NCBI GenBank assembly: GCA_964556705.1
Contig: CAZKXX010000012.1
Location: forward strand, 1-54,895
From: CAZKXX01 sp964556705
GTDB lineage: Bacteria; Acidobacteriota; Terriglobia; UBA7540
Length of the DNA stretch: 54,895 nucleotides
Direction: 5' to 3'
Shown here: piece by piece, positions 38,451 through 47,088 of the stretch
Layout of the letters: every line of letters begins with the position of its first letter
Position numbering within the stretch: the first letter of the stretch is position 1
The notes under the pieces: generated by a model
What the model was told of the DNA's origin: nothing
The model's input: the letters and a program-made list of their open reading frames with translations, nothing else
The model's database searches: none
Translations under genes and position numbers: made by a program

Positions 38451-40139
38451 ATGGAACATCCCGATCTGCTGCGCGACCTCCTGGTCCTGTTTGGTTTCGC
38501 CACGCTTGTCGCAGTGCTGCTCCACCGCGCGCGCCAGTCCACGATCGTGGCCTACCTTCTGACCGGCATGCTGGTCGGCCCGCACGGACTGGGCCTCATC
38601 AGCAACCGCCACGCTATCGAGCTGATGGCGGAAATCGGCGTGGTGCTGCTGCTGTTCACCATCGGCATCGAATTCTCGCTCGAAAAGCTGGTGCTCGGCG
38701 CCGGCACGCGGCAGATGCTGATGACGATTCTGGTCTGCGTGCTCGTCGCCATCGCGGCCGGTGTCGCCTGGCGGCAGGGAATTTTCTGGGGATTCATCGT
38801 CGCCACGAGCAGCACGGCCATCGTCCTCAAGCTGCTGGTGGACCGGCAGGAACTGGAGAGCCGTCACGGGCGCGCCATCCTCGGCATCCTGCTTTTTCAG
38901 GACCTGTGCGTGGTGCCGATGATGGCGCTGCTGCCGGCGTTGACCGCGCCCACGGGCGCCGTGGCGCTTCGCGTGCTGCTGGCGGTCGTCAAGGCGCTGG
39001 GCATCGGCGTCGTGCTGCTTTTTGCGGCACGCTATTTTTTCCCCGCCCTCTGGCGGCACATCGTGCAGCTCCGGAACAAGGAAATCTTCATCATCGCCAC
39101 GGTGTTTTTCAGCCTGGGGACCGCCTGGGTCTCCGCGGCCGTGGGGCTTTCGCTGGCGATGGGCGCCTTTCTCGCGGGCATGGCGCTCTCCGAGTCCGAA
39201 TACGCGCACCAGATCCTTTCCGAGATCCTTCCTTTCCGCGACAGTTTCAACAGCCTGTTTTTCATTTCCGTCGGCATGCTGCTCGACCTGGAGTTCGCGC
39301 GGGAACACTGGGTGTTCGTCGCGGCGCTGGCGGCGGGAATCTTCGGCCTCAAGCTGGTGACCGGCACGGCTTCAGTGCTGGTGATGGGCCTGCCGGCGCG
39401 GATGGCGCTGCTGGTGGGATTGGGACTGGCGCAGGTGGGCGAGTTCAGCTTCATCCTGCTGCGCCAGGGCGCGCAGATGAACCTCATGACGCCGAACCAC
39501 TACCAGGCTTTCCTCGCCGCCGCGGTCGTCACCATGATCCTGACGCCCACGGTGATCCAGCTTTCGCCCCGGCTCGCCGCCCGTCTTCCCGAGTTGCGCG
39601 GGCTGCGGCGGTTTTTCCCCGAGCCCGCCGAACCCGAACTGCAAAGCGAAGCTCGGCCGCTGCGCGACCACGTTATTATCTGCGGTTACGGGCTGAACGG
39701 GCGCCTGGTGGCACAGGTGCTGAAACGCGCGGAGATTCCCTACGTGGTGCTGGAAGTGGATCCCGACATCGTCAGCCGGGCCGCGGCCGAAGGCGAACAT
39801 ATCTTCTTCGGTGAAAGCACGCGGCGGGAGATCTTGGAGATGGCCGGGGCCGCGCGGGCGCGCGCCATCGTTTACGCCATTTCCGACCCCTTCGCCCTCG
39901 GACGCGCCATCGCCAACGCGCGCCATCTGAACCCGGAGTTGAACATCATCGCGCGCACGGCCCGCGTGCGCGACGCCGAGGGGCTGGAGCGAGCGGGCGC
40001 CTCGCAAATTATCGCCGCCGAAAACGAAGCCGCCGAAGAGATTATCGCGCGCGTGATGCAGGTGTACGGGCACAGCCGTGGCGAGTGCTTCCGGCACATC
40101 CGGGAGTTGCGCGCCGAGCAACCCGTCGGCAGCGCCTAG
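38451..40139 (+). CDS. Monovalent cation:proton antiporter, CPA2/KefB type with TrkA-N domain
   Basis: 562 residues. About 12 helices with GMLVGPHGLGL, EIGVVLLLFTIGIEFSL and FFISVGMLLDLEF (CPA2 signatures), then a cytoplasmic Rossmann TrkA-N domain from about 405 (HVIICGYGLNGRLVAQVL) that would bind a nucleotide and gate K+ efflux. The tail is short. GGGAG precedes the ATG. It is 97 bp downstream of the CPA1 antiporter, and the two together suggest K+/pH homeostasis. Confidence 0.9.
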   Translation: MEHPDLLRDLLVLFGFATLVAVLLHRARQSTIVAYLLTGMLVGPHGLGLISNRHAIELMAEIGVVLLLFTIGIEFSLEKLVLGAGTRQMLMTILVCVLVAIAAGVAWRQGIFWGFIVATSSTAIVLKLLVDRQELESRHGRAILGILLFQDLCVVPMMALLPALTAPTGAVALRVLLAVVKALGIGVVLLFAARYFFPALWRHIVQLRNKEIFIIATVFFSLGTAWVSAAVGLSLAMGAFLAGMALSESEYAHQILSEILPFRDSFNSLFFISVGMLLDLEFAREHWVFVAALAAGIFGLKLVTGTASVLVMGLPARMALLVGLGLAQVGEFSFILLRQGAQMNLMTPNHYQAFLAAAVVTMILTPTVIQLSPRLAARLPELRGLRRFFPEPAEPELQSEARPLRDHVIICGYGLNGRLVAQVLKRAEIPYVVLEVDPDIVSRAAAEGEHIFFGESTRREILEMAGAARARAIVYAISDPFALGRAIANARHLNPELNIIARTARVRDAEGLERAGASQIIAAENEAAEEIIARVMQVYGHSRGECFRHIRELRAEQPVGSA

Positions 40140-40160
40140 CGCGGCGCCGCCCTCCCCGCC

Positions 40161-41300
40161 TCATTCCCCGACGTGCTTGCGGTGCTGCTCCAGCAGATAG
40201 TGGTCCGTCATGCCGGCGATGTAATCGCCGACCACGCGGTGGACGGGCTCGTCCTTGAGTTTGGTGCAGTGAGTGGGCGGCAGGCTGCGCGGATGCTCCA
40301 GGAAAAAGCGGAAGAGCCCTTCGAGCGAGCGCGTGATCTTTTTCCGCTCGGCGCTCACCTCGCGGTGGGCATAGAGGTTGCGGGAGAGAAACTCCTTGAC
40401 CCGCTGGTTCTCGCGCGCCAGCTCCGGCCCCAGGCCCACCAGCCGCGTGGGGTGAGCGCGCACCTCCTCGACGGACCCCAGGCCGAGCTCCTCCAGCCGT
40501 GTCCGGGTCGCGTCAATGAGGTTCGTGACCAGCGCGTCCATCAGGCGCTTCAGCGCCTCGTTGAACTTGAGCTTTTCCGCGCAAGAAGGGTGGCGCGCCT
40601 CCGCTTCGCGATAAAGGGAGTCGAAAAGCGGCAAACCTTCGCGGATTTGCGCGAGGGCCAGGAGTTTCGATTCGTAGCCGTCGTCGAGGTCGGCGCAGTT
40701 GTAGGCAATCTCGTCGGCCGGGTCAATCAGTTGAGCCTCCAGCGGCGGGCGCCGGTCGAGAAGGTACTCGCGCAGCTCGGAATACTCCTGCGGGTCGTAA
40801 TCGCGCGAATGCTTGATGATTCCTTCGCGCACCTCGAACGTCAGGTTGAGTCCCGGAAACTCCGCGTACTTCTGCTCGAACTTTTCCACGATGCGCAGCG
40901 CATGCACGTTGTGGTCGAAGGAGTCGCCGAAGGGCCGGAGCAGCGCGTCCAGGACCTCTTCGCCGGTGTGGCCGAAGGGAGGATGGCCCACGTCGTGCGC
41001 CAGCGCCAGCGCCTCCACGAGGTTCTGGTTCAACCCCAGCGCCTTGGCCACCGTGCGGCTGATCTGGACGACTTCCAAGGTGTGGGTCAGCCGGTTGCGG
41101 AAGTGGTCCGAGTAGCGGCGCGTGAAGACCTGCGTCTTGTCTTCGAGCCGGCGGAAAGCGCGCGAGTGAATGACGCGGTCGCGGTCGCGTTCGTAATCGT
41201 TGCGATAAGGGTGGGGAGGTTCCGCATAGCGCCGCCCCAGGGACGCTTCGGCGGGGAAGGCGAGTGAGAGAGCGGCCGACTTTCGGGATTTCGCAGCCAT
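40161..41300 (-). CDS. dGTPase-like HD-domain triphosphohydrolase
   Basis: 379 residues. HD motifs in order: RAFRRLEDKTQVF, His73 in RLTHTLEV, His102-Asp103 in AHDVGHPPFGH and the distal Asp in PADEIAYNCADLDDG. It matches deoxyguanosinetriphosphate triphosphohydrolase-like proteins, which hydrolyse dNTPs to deoxynucleoside and triphosphate, and so regulate dNTP pools. The length fits the shorter bacterial dGTPase-like group. It converges on the antiporter gene with 21 bp between. Related enzymes restrict phages by dNTP depletion; nothing here proves that role. Confidence 0.9.
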   Translation of the reverse strand: MAAKSRKSAALSLAFPAEASLGRRYAEPPHPYRNDYERDRDRVIHSRAFRRLEDKTQVFTRRYSDHFRNRLTHTLEVVQISRTVAKALGLNQNLVEALALAHDVGHPPFGHTGEEVLDALLRPFGDSFDHNVHALRIVEKFEQKYAEFPGLNLTFEVREGIIKHSRDYDPQEYSELREYLLDRRPPLEAQLIDPADEIAYNCADLDDGYESKLLALAQIREGLPLFDSLYREAEARHPSCAEKLKFNEALKRLMDALVTNLIDATRTRLEELGLGSVEEVRAHPTRLVGLGPELARENQRVKEFLSRNLYAHREVSAERKKITRSLEGLFRFFLEHPRSLPPTHCTKLKDEPVHRVVGDYIAGMTDHYLLEQHRKHVGE

Positions 41301-41344
41301 TGAGCCGGAATTGGGTCCTGGCGCGGAGAAATTCGCGAAGCCGA

Positions 41345-42529
41345 CTATAACACGGGACCGGGCGCTTCGCGGTGGGGCGCCTGCCTCTCCCTTGTTTCTT
41401 TCGGCTCCTTTTCGTCGCCGGCGAGCACTTTTCGGCAGAGGCGGATGAGGCGCGCGTGAGGAATTTCCTGGCTCGGCGCGAGCATCAGCAACTCACCTTC
41501 GCGGAAGCTCGAGTAGTACCATCGCGCCAGCAGGCTGAGGTGTTCCCAGGATGGCGGTTCGCCGTCGCTTGGAGCAGTCCCGAGCGGGTCCAGCAACGCA
41601 TGAAGCTGCTGGTCGAGCGGCACCGGAGAGGGAGCGTTTTCGTCGAGGCTCAGCGCAACGGGGCCGCGCATTTCCCCCGCGACGATGCGCAGGAAGTTCA
41701 CCGTCTTCGGCGCCGCGCCGCGCAGGACGATGATGCCGTGCAGTTCGTGAAGGTCCCGCGCCAGGTCCGGCTTGAGCCGCAGCACTTCCTGAACTTTTTC
41801 GATTCTTCGGTGAACGCGCGCCGCTTCCTCGAACGCGAGCGATTCGGAAGCCTCCTCCCGCTGCGACTGAAGTTCGCGGAGCAGGGGCCTCCCGTCGGCG
41901 GCCAGGAAGGAGACCACGCGGCCCACTTCGGCCTGGTATTCGTCGTCCGTGCAGCCGGCGAAGCACGGCGCCAGACACATTTTCATCTGCGAATAGATGC
42001 AGCCCGGGTGAGAGGGGTCGGGGCTGAGTTCCTCGACGCACCGGCGAATCAAGAACAAATCCAGAAATTCAGCGGCAAAACGTTCCGCGGCACCCCGCGA
42101 GGGAAAGGGGCCGTAGTAGAGCGATCCGTCGCGAACCATCCGGCGCGTGGGATAGCAGCGAGGAAAGCGGTTGCGGAGGTTGACCTTGAGCAGCGGCGGT
42201 GGCCGCAACCGCAGGCGCTGGCGGTACTGGCGCGGGTAGTACGCGCGGTTCAGACGGTAGAGCAGCCAGCTTGCTTCGAGCGATGAGCCCACGGGCTGGT
42301 ACTCGATGCGCCCGGCGATTTCGCGGAGATTCAAAACCTTGGAAAGCGCGCCCGGCCGCGCGAGCAGTCTGCGCAGTCGCCGGCGCAGGTCGGCTGTCCT
42401 GGCGAGGTAAGGAGCGCCTTGTGCTTCGCGAGGGAAAAGGGCAAAGACCGCCGGCGCCGCCGGAAAGGTTTCAAAATCAGCAGCATCGAGCGACTCTGCG
42501 GGTAACGGAACTGAACAGTCCAGATTCAT
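41345..42529 (-). CDS. Short UvrC-like protein lacking the C-terminal endonuclease half
   Basis: 394 residues. A degenerate GIY-YIG-like start (VFALFPREAQGAPYLARTADLRRRL), then YYGPFPSRGAAERFAAEFLDLF, the UvrC cysteine region RRCVEELSPDPSHPGCIYSQ with MCLAPC, and a UVR motif (FEEAARVHRRIEKVQ). UvrC has about 600 residues with an RNase H-like second nuclease; here that half is missing, as in Cho-type proteins. The GIY and YIG residues themselves are poorly kept, so incision activity is doubtful. The ATG at 42529 is preferred; a longer frame to 42670 is not UvrC-like. Separated from dgt by 44 bp on the same strand. Confidence 0.8.
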   Translation of the reverse strand: MNLDCSVPLPAESLDAADFETFPAAPAVFALFPREAQGAPYLARTADLRRRLRRLLARPGALSKVLNLREIAGRIEYQPVGSSLEASWLLYRLNRAYYPRQYRQRLRLRPPPLLKVNLRNRFPRCYPTRRMVRDGSLYYGPFPSRGAAERFAAEFLDLFLIRRCVEELSPDPSHPGCIYSQMKMCLAPCFAGCTDDEYQAEVGRVVSFLAADGRPLLRELQSQREEASESLAFEEAARVHRRIEKVQEVLRLKPDLARDLHELHGIIVLRGAAPKTVNFLRIVAGEMRGPVALSLDENAPSPVPLDQQLHALLDPLGTAPSDGEPPSWEHLSLLARWYYSSFREGELLMLAPSQEIPHARLIRLCRKVLAGDEKEPKETRERQAPHREAPGPVL

Positions 42530-42805
42530 GCCCAATTCCAGACCTGCCGAAATTCTATGTTGAGGACTGAGGAGCGTCAAGCCGCGCACTGCACCCCCGG
42601 AGGATTTCCCAAGAGGGCATGCTGCACAAAACGGAGTTAACTCCCTAATGAACCGGTCTCCGCTGGACATTACGCGGCCTGTCTGTTAGCCTACCGTGAG
42701 CGAATTGACTTTTGGCGACAGGGTTCCGGCGGCCAACGAAGCCACGGGTGAAGACAGGGACCCCACTGGGGCGCACACGTCGGACGAGGGAGAGCGAAAC
42801 TCAGG

Positions 42806-44020
42806 GTGAAGGTCAAATTCTGGGGAGCCAGAGGGTCTACGCCGACGCCGGAAAGGCGCAATTCGCGCTACGGCGGGAATACCACCTGTGTCGAAATTCG
42901 TCTGGCCAACGGCACGCTGATCATCCTCGACTGCGGGAGCGGCATCCGTGGGCTCGGCAAGAGCCTGGTTCGCGAATTCGGCGAGCACCCGATCTATGGC
43001 TACGTCTTCCTCACTCACTTCCACTGGGACCATATTCAGGGCATTCCCTTTTTCCTTCCCCTCTATAAGGCCGGAAACGTCTTTTTGTTTCATTCCGTGC
43101 TGCGCAAAGGGCTTGAGTTGAAGGACGCCGTCGAAGGTCAGATGGCGAACCCTTACTTTCCCGTGGACATGAGCTCGATGGGCGCCACGCGCCACTTCTA
43201 TGACCTCGACGAGAGCCCCATCAACCTGAACGGCGCCATTATCAGTTCGTGTCCGCTCTACCACCCCCAGGGCTGCGTAGGATATCGGGTCGAAGCCGAC
43301 GGTGGGGTTTTTGTGCTGGCGACCGACACGGAGCCGGGTTCGCCCGTGCACGACAAGGCGGTCCGCGAACTCGCTCGCAACGCCGACGTGCTCGTTTACG
43401 ACGGGCAGTACACGCCCGAACAGCTTCGAGGCGAAAAGAAGGGTTGGGGACACAGCTCGTGGCTGGAGGGAACCAGCATCGCCCGCGAGTGCGGCGTGAG
43501 GCACCTGATTCTCACCCACCACGACCCGGACAACGACGATGTCTTCGTGGACGGGCTGGTGGAGAAAGCGCGGCAGGTGTTCCCTCAGACCAGCGCCGCC
43601 TCCGAAGGCATGGAAATTTCGCTGCCGAAAGGGACGGTCGGCCACACCGCTTTGAAGGCGGGACGCGACCGGCGGCGGCATACGCGCTATCGCCTGGAAC
43701 TTCCGATGCGCGTCCGCTGGCAGGACAAGGAAGGCAAGTCCCGGGAGGTGGAGGGCCGCGTCCATGACGTCTCGCGTTCGGGCGTGTATTTCGTCTCGCC
43801 CTCCGAGGTCCAATCGCCCAAGCCGATGACGCTTGAGATCGTTCTGCCGGATGAAATCACCGGCCAGGGCGGCATGGAGCTGCGCTTCGTCGCCGAGCCC
43901 GTCCGGCAGGAGACGTTGAACGGCAACGCCGGCCCGCCCGGGTCGCGCATCGGCATCGCCGCCCGACGCGTGGGCGCGGCCGACGAGACTTCGCTGGCCG
44001 CAGATTCGAAAGAGAAGTAG
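42806..44020 (+). CDS. MBL-fold hydrolase fused to a C-terminal PilZ domain
   Basis: 404 residues. Metallo-beta-lactamase fold with LDCGSGIRGLG, metal ligands H71xH73xD75H76 (THFHWDH), later His (YHPQG), Asp (ATDTEPG) and LTHHDPDNDD. A PilZ domain follows: RRRHTRYRL at about 287-295 (RxxxR) and DVSRSGVYF near 321 (DxSxxG), the two c-di-GMP-binding motifs. Both domains look intact, so a hydrolase controlled by c-di-GMP is a reasonable inference; the substrate is unknown. GTG start; the ribosome site is weak. Divergent from the UvrC-like gene across 276 bp in which I see no further gene. Confidence 0.88.
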   Translation: MKVKFWGARGSTPTPERRNSRYGGNTTCVEIRLANGTLIILDCGSGIRGLGKSLVREFGEHPIYGYVFLTHFHWDHIQGIPFFLPLYKAGNVFLFHSVLRKGLELKDAVEGQMANPYFPVDMSSMGATRHFYDLDESPINLNGAIISSCPLYHPQGCVGYRVEADGGVFVLATDTEPGSPVHDKAVRELARNADVLVYDGQYTPEQLRGEKKGWGHSSWLEGTSIARECGVRHLILTHHDPDNDDVFVDGLVEKARQVFPQTSAASEGMEISLPKGTVGHTALKAGRDRRRHTRYRLELPMRVRWQDKEGKSREVEGRVHDVSRSGVYFVSPSEVQSPKPMTLEIVLPDEITGQGGMELRFVAEPVRQETLNGNAGPPGSRIGIAARRVGAADETSLAADSKEK

Positions 44021-44098
44021 TCTTGCCTCCCGCCTCCTCCCGCATCGAAGCGGCTTGTGCGTTCCCGCCATTCGCGGAATAATCAGCGAAGCAATTCC

Positions 44099-47038
44099 AT
44101 GTTCGCTCTCAACCCCGAACAGCGCAGGGCGGTGGAGCACGGCGAAGGGCCGCTGCTGGTCGTGGCCGGGCCGGGCAGCGGCAAGACGCGCGTCATTACC
44201 GAACGGATCGTCTATCTCCTGGAACGCGTGCCCGGTCTCGAACCTCCGAACATCCTGGCCGTCACGTTTACGGAGAAGGCGGCGGGCGAGATGAAGGGGC
44301 GAGTGGCGCGCGCCCTCGGCGAGCCGCCCTCGCTTCCGCACATCTCGACGTTTCACTCTTTCTGCTACGAAGTGCTCCGCAAGAGGCATTTCGACCGCCG
44401 GCTGCTCGACAAGGTGGACGTGTGGATTTTCCTTCGTCGCCGGATGGAGCAGCTCGGCCTGGAGTTCTACCGCAAGCTGGTTGAGCCGGGGGCGTTCCTG
44501 CACGACCTGAACGATTTTTTTTCGCGCTGCCAGGACGAGCTCATCGACCCGGAGGACTTTGAAGCTCATGTGGCGGGGGTCGCGAAGGAGTTCGAGCGTG
44601 TCGCGGGCCGGCTCGACCCGGAAGAGCGGTGTGAAGCGGAAGAAAATCTTCGCAAGCTTCACGAGCTGGCGCGCGTCTTCCGCTCCAGCCGCCGGCTGAT
44701 TGAAGAGGCGGGCTGCTCGAGCCTCGGCTCGCTTATCAGCGAGACCGTGCGGCTCTTCGACCGCGAACCGGAAGTGCTGTCGGCCTATCGCGCGCGCTTT
44801 CGTTACGTCCTGGTGGACGAGTTCCAGGACTCGAACTTCGCGCAGGTCGAGCTCCTCCGTCGCCTCGCCGGGCCGCCGCACAATATCACCGCGGTGGGCG
44901 ACGACGACCAGGCCATTTACCGGTTTCGCGGCGCCGCGCACGGCGCGTTTGAAATGTTTGCAAAGGCCTTTGGGAAGCCTGAGACCGTTTTTCTGAACCG
45001 CAATTACCGTTCGACGAAGAAGATCCTCAGCGTGGCGGACGCGGCCATCGCTCTGAACACCGGCCGCGGAAAAAAGCCGAAGCTCCTCACCGAGAAGGCG
45101 GAGGGAGAGCGCGTCTTTCTGCTCAGCTCGGACGACTACCGGAGCGAGGCGGCGTGGGTGGCGGAAGAAATCGAGCGGCTGAAACGTCACGGCACGGTCT
45201 TCGGCGACATTGCTGTCCTCTACCGCGCGCACAGCTATCGCGACCCGCTCGTCGAAGAGTTTCGCCGCCGCGGCGTTCCCTTCGCGATCCGCGGACTCTC
45301 CGTGCTCTCGACGGTCATCCTGCGCGACCTCGTCGCGTACCTGCGGCTGGTGCATTCGCCGCACGAAAGCATCAGCCTGACGCGCGTGCTGCTTGTGCCC
45401 CGCTGGCGTTTTCCGGAAGAGCTGTCGCTGGAAGTCCGCCGGCGCGCCGCCAAGGACCGCTGCTCTCTCGCCGACGCCATCCAGACCATGCGGCGTTCGC
45501 TCTTTCAGAATGAAATCGAACGGACGGGCTGGCCGGAGCTGGAAAAGCTGCTCTCCGAACTTCGCGCCGCCGCTGCGCGCCTGCCGATGACGAAGCTCTT
45601 CGACCGCCTGGCGGACCGGCTGGGGCTCGCCTTTCTTCCCGGTGACCCGGACGAGGCGTACGTTGCCGCCTTCCGAAGGTTCCTCGAAGAATGGGAAGAG
45701 AAGAGCGAGACGCGGCGGCTGGATGAATTTATGGAGTACTTCGCCTACTTCCAGGACGCAGGTGGAAAAGTCGAAGCGCCCGAGCCCGCCGAGCGTCTGA
45801 ACGCTGTGCAGATGATGAGCGTGCACGCGGCGAAGGGGCTGGAATTTCCCGTCGTGTTTCTGATCAGCGTGGCGCCGCGACGATTCCCGACCTCGGAACG
45901 CAAGCCGGTCATTGAGTTTCCTGACGCGCTGCGCCGCGCTCCGGCGCCGCCCGAGAACATCCATCTCCAGGAAGAGCGCCGGCTCTTCTTCGTCGCGCTG
46001 ACGCGGGCGATGGAGCGGCTTTACGTTTCCGGCGTGGCGAAGGGAGGAAGGAAGCCCTCGGTTTTCGTCGAGGACCTTCTCACCGATACCGTGTTGATGG
46101 GCCGCGACCTCGAAAGCATCTCTGTTCCCGCGGTCGAACCCGAAGCGGCCGCTGAGCGAGCGGTCGCCGCCCCCGCGCGTGTGCGGCGCGGCGCGCAGCG
46201 CGGCCTCTTCAGCGAAGGCTCCGAAGCCCCCGCCTCGATTTATCCCGACCTCGCGCGGTGGGCCGCCGCTCCGCCGCCGAACCCGCCGGACGGAAAGTTG
46301 AGCCTGAGCGCCACGGCCATTGAGACCTATCGCGATTGCCCGCTCAAGTTCAAGCTCGGACACTTCCTGCGCATCCCCACAGGCCCGCAGGCGGCGCTGA
46401 CTTTCGGGAACGTGATGCACCAGGCCGTGCGCCACTATTTCGAGCTTCGGAAACTGTGTGCCGCCCCGCCCGCGGCGGAGGCGGTCGAGAAGTTCTTTCT
46501 CGAGCGATGGCGCGGCGCCGGATTCGAGGACAGCTACCAGGAACAGGCGTACCAGAAGGCGGGCCTCGAGCAGTTGCGCGCCTTCGTCGAGCGGCAGAAC
46601 GCTCTCGCGCTGGACGCTTCGAAAGTGAGGAGCGAGGAAAATTTCCGGCTCGACCTCGGTGACGTGGTGCTCGAAGGACGGATCGACCAGATTTCACCGC
46701 TCGCTCACGGGCGACACCAGGACGTGGAACTCACCGACTACAAGACGGGCAAGCCGCGCTCGGCCAAAGAGGCGGAGAAAAGTCTGCAACTCTCCATTTA
46801 CGCGCTCGCCGCGCGCGAGCAACTCGGGTTGAATCCCGCGCGGCTGACGTTCTATAACCTGACCAGCAACGAAGCGGTCTCGTCGGTGCGGACGGCGAAG
46901 GACCTGGAGCGCGCGCTCGCCGAAGTGCGCCAGGTGGCGGAGCAAATCCGCGCGCGGCTCTTTCCTCCCGCGCCCGGCTTCGCCTGCCGGTTCTGCGATT
47001 ACGTTCCGATCTGTCCGGCACACGAGGAGACCGTCTGA
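44099..47038 (+). CDS. UvrD/PcrA-type helicase fused to a RecB-like nuclease with Fe-S cysteines
   Basis: 979 residues. Superfamily 1A helicase: Walker A GPGSGKT at 24-30, motif Ia AVTFTEKAAGEM, STFHSFC, motif II VDEFQDSN, motif III GDDDQAIYRFRGA, NYRSTKKIL, and motifs V/VI MSVHAAKGLEFPVVFL and RLFFVALTRAMERLY. A PD-(D/E)XK nuclease domain follows from about 740 (SATAIETYRDCPLKFKLGHF, EGRIDQI, VELTDYKTGK). One Cys in YRDCPLKF and a terminal CRFCDYVPIC give the four-cysteine pattern of AddB-like Fe-S nucleases. Probably acts in double-strand-break processing. The ATG at 44099 is chosen over a GTG at 44057. rmuC follows 50 bp later. Confidence 0.92.
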   Translation: MFALNPEQRRAVEHGEGPLLVVAGPGSGKTRVITERIVYLLERVPGLEPPNILAVTFTEKAAGEMKGRVARALGEPPSLPHISTFHSFCYEVLRKRHFDRRLLDKVDVWIFLRRRMEQLGLEFYRKLVEPGAFLHDLNDFFSRCQDELIDPEDFEAHVAGVAKEFERVAGRLDPEERCEAEENLRKLHELARVFRSSRRLIEEAGCSSLGSLISETVRLFDREPEVLSAYRARFRYVLVDEFQDSNFAQVELLRRLAGPPHNITAVGDDDQAIYRFRGAAHGAFEMFAKAFGKPETVFLNRNYRSTKKILSVADAAIALNTGRGKKPKLLTEKAEGERVFLLSSDDYRSEAAWVAEEIERLKRHGTVFGDIAVLYRAHSYRDPLVEEFRRRGVPFAIRGLSVLSTVILRDLVAYLRLVHSPHESISLTRVLLVPRWRFPEELSLEVRRRAAKDRCSLADAIQTMRRSLFQNEIERTGWPELEKLLSELRAAAARLPMTKLFDRLADRLGLAFLPGDPDEAYVAAFRRFLEEWEEKSETRRLDEFMEYFAYFQDAGGKVEAPEPAERLNAVQMMSVHAAKGLEFPVVFLISVAPRRFPTSERKPVIEFPDALRRAPAPPENIHLQEERRLFFVALTRAMERLYVSGVAKGGRKPSVFVEDLLTDTVLMGRDLESISVPAVEPEAAAERAVAAPARVRRGAQRGLFSEGSEAPASIYPDLARWAAAPPPNPPDGKLSLSATAIETYRDCPLKFKLGHFLRIPTGPQAALTFGNVMHQAVRHYFELRKLCAAPPAAEAVEKFFLERWRGAGFEDSYQEQAYQKAGLEQLRAFVERQNALALDASKVRSEENFRLDLGDVVLEGRIDQISPLAHGRHQDVELTDYKTGKPRSAKEAEKSLQLSIYALAAREQLGLNPARLTFYNLTSNEAVSSVRTAKDLERALAEVRQVAEQIRARLFPPAPGFACRFCDYVPICPAHEETV

Positions 47039-47088
47039 GCGGAGCATGTCCGCGGACCTGCGGCGCCCGCTGAATCCGGAGACGCGTG

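Noticed and set aside
40161..41300. dGTPase-like gene as part of a phage-defence system
   Set aside because: Housekeeping dGTPase-like proteins have the same motifs, and no defence partner genes adjoin it; kept only as a remark.
42686..46435. A 1249-codon open frame on the minus strand
   Set aside because: It lies antisense to the MBL-PilZ and helicase-nuclease genes, whose motifs are unmistakable. The translation is Arg/His/Gln-rich without domains, as expected from GC-rich codon bias in the opposite strand.
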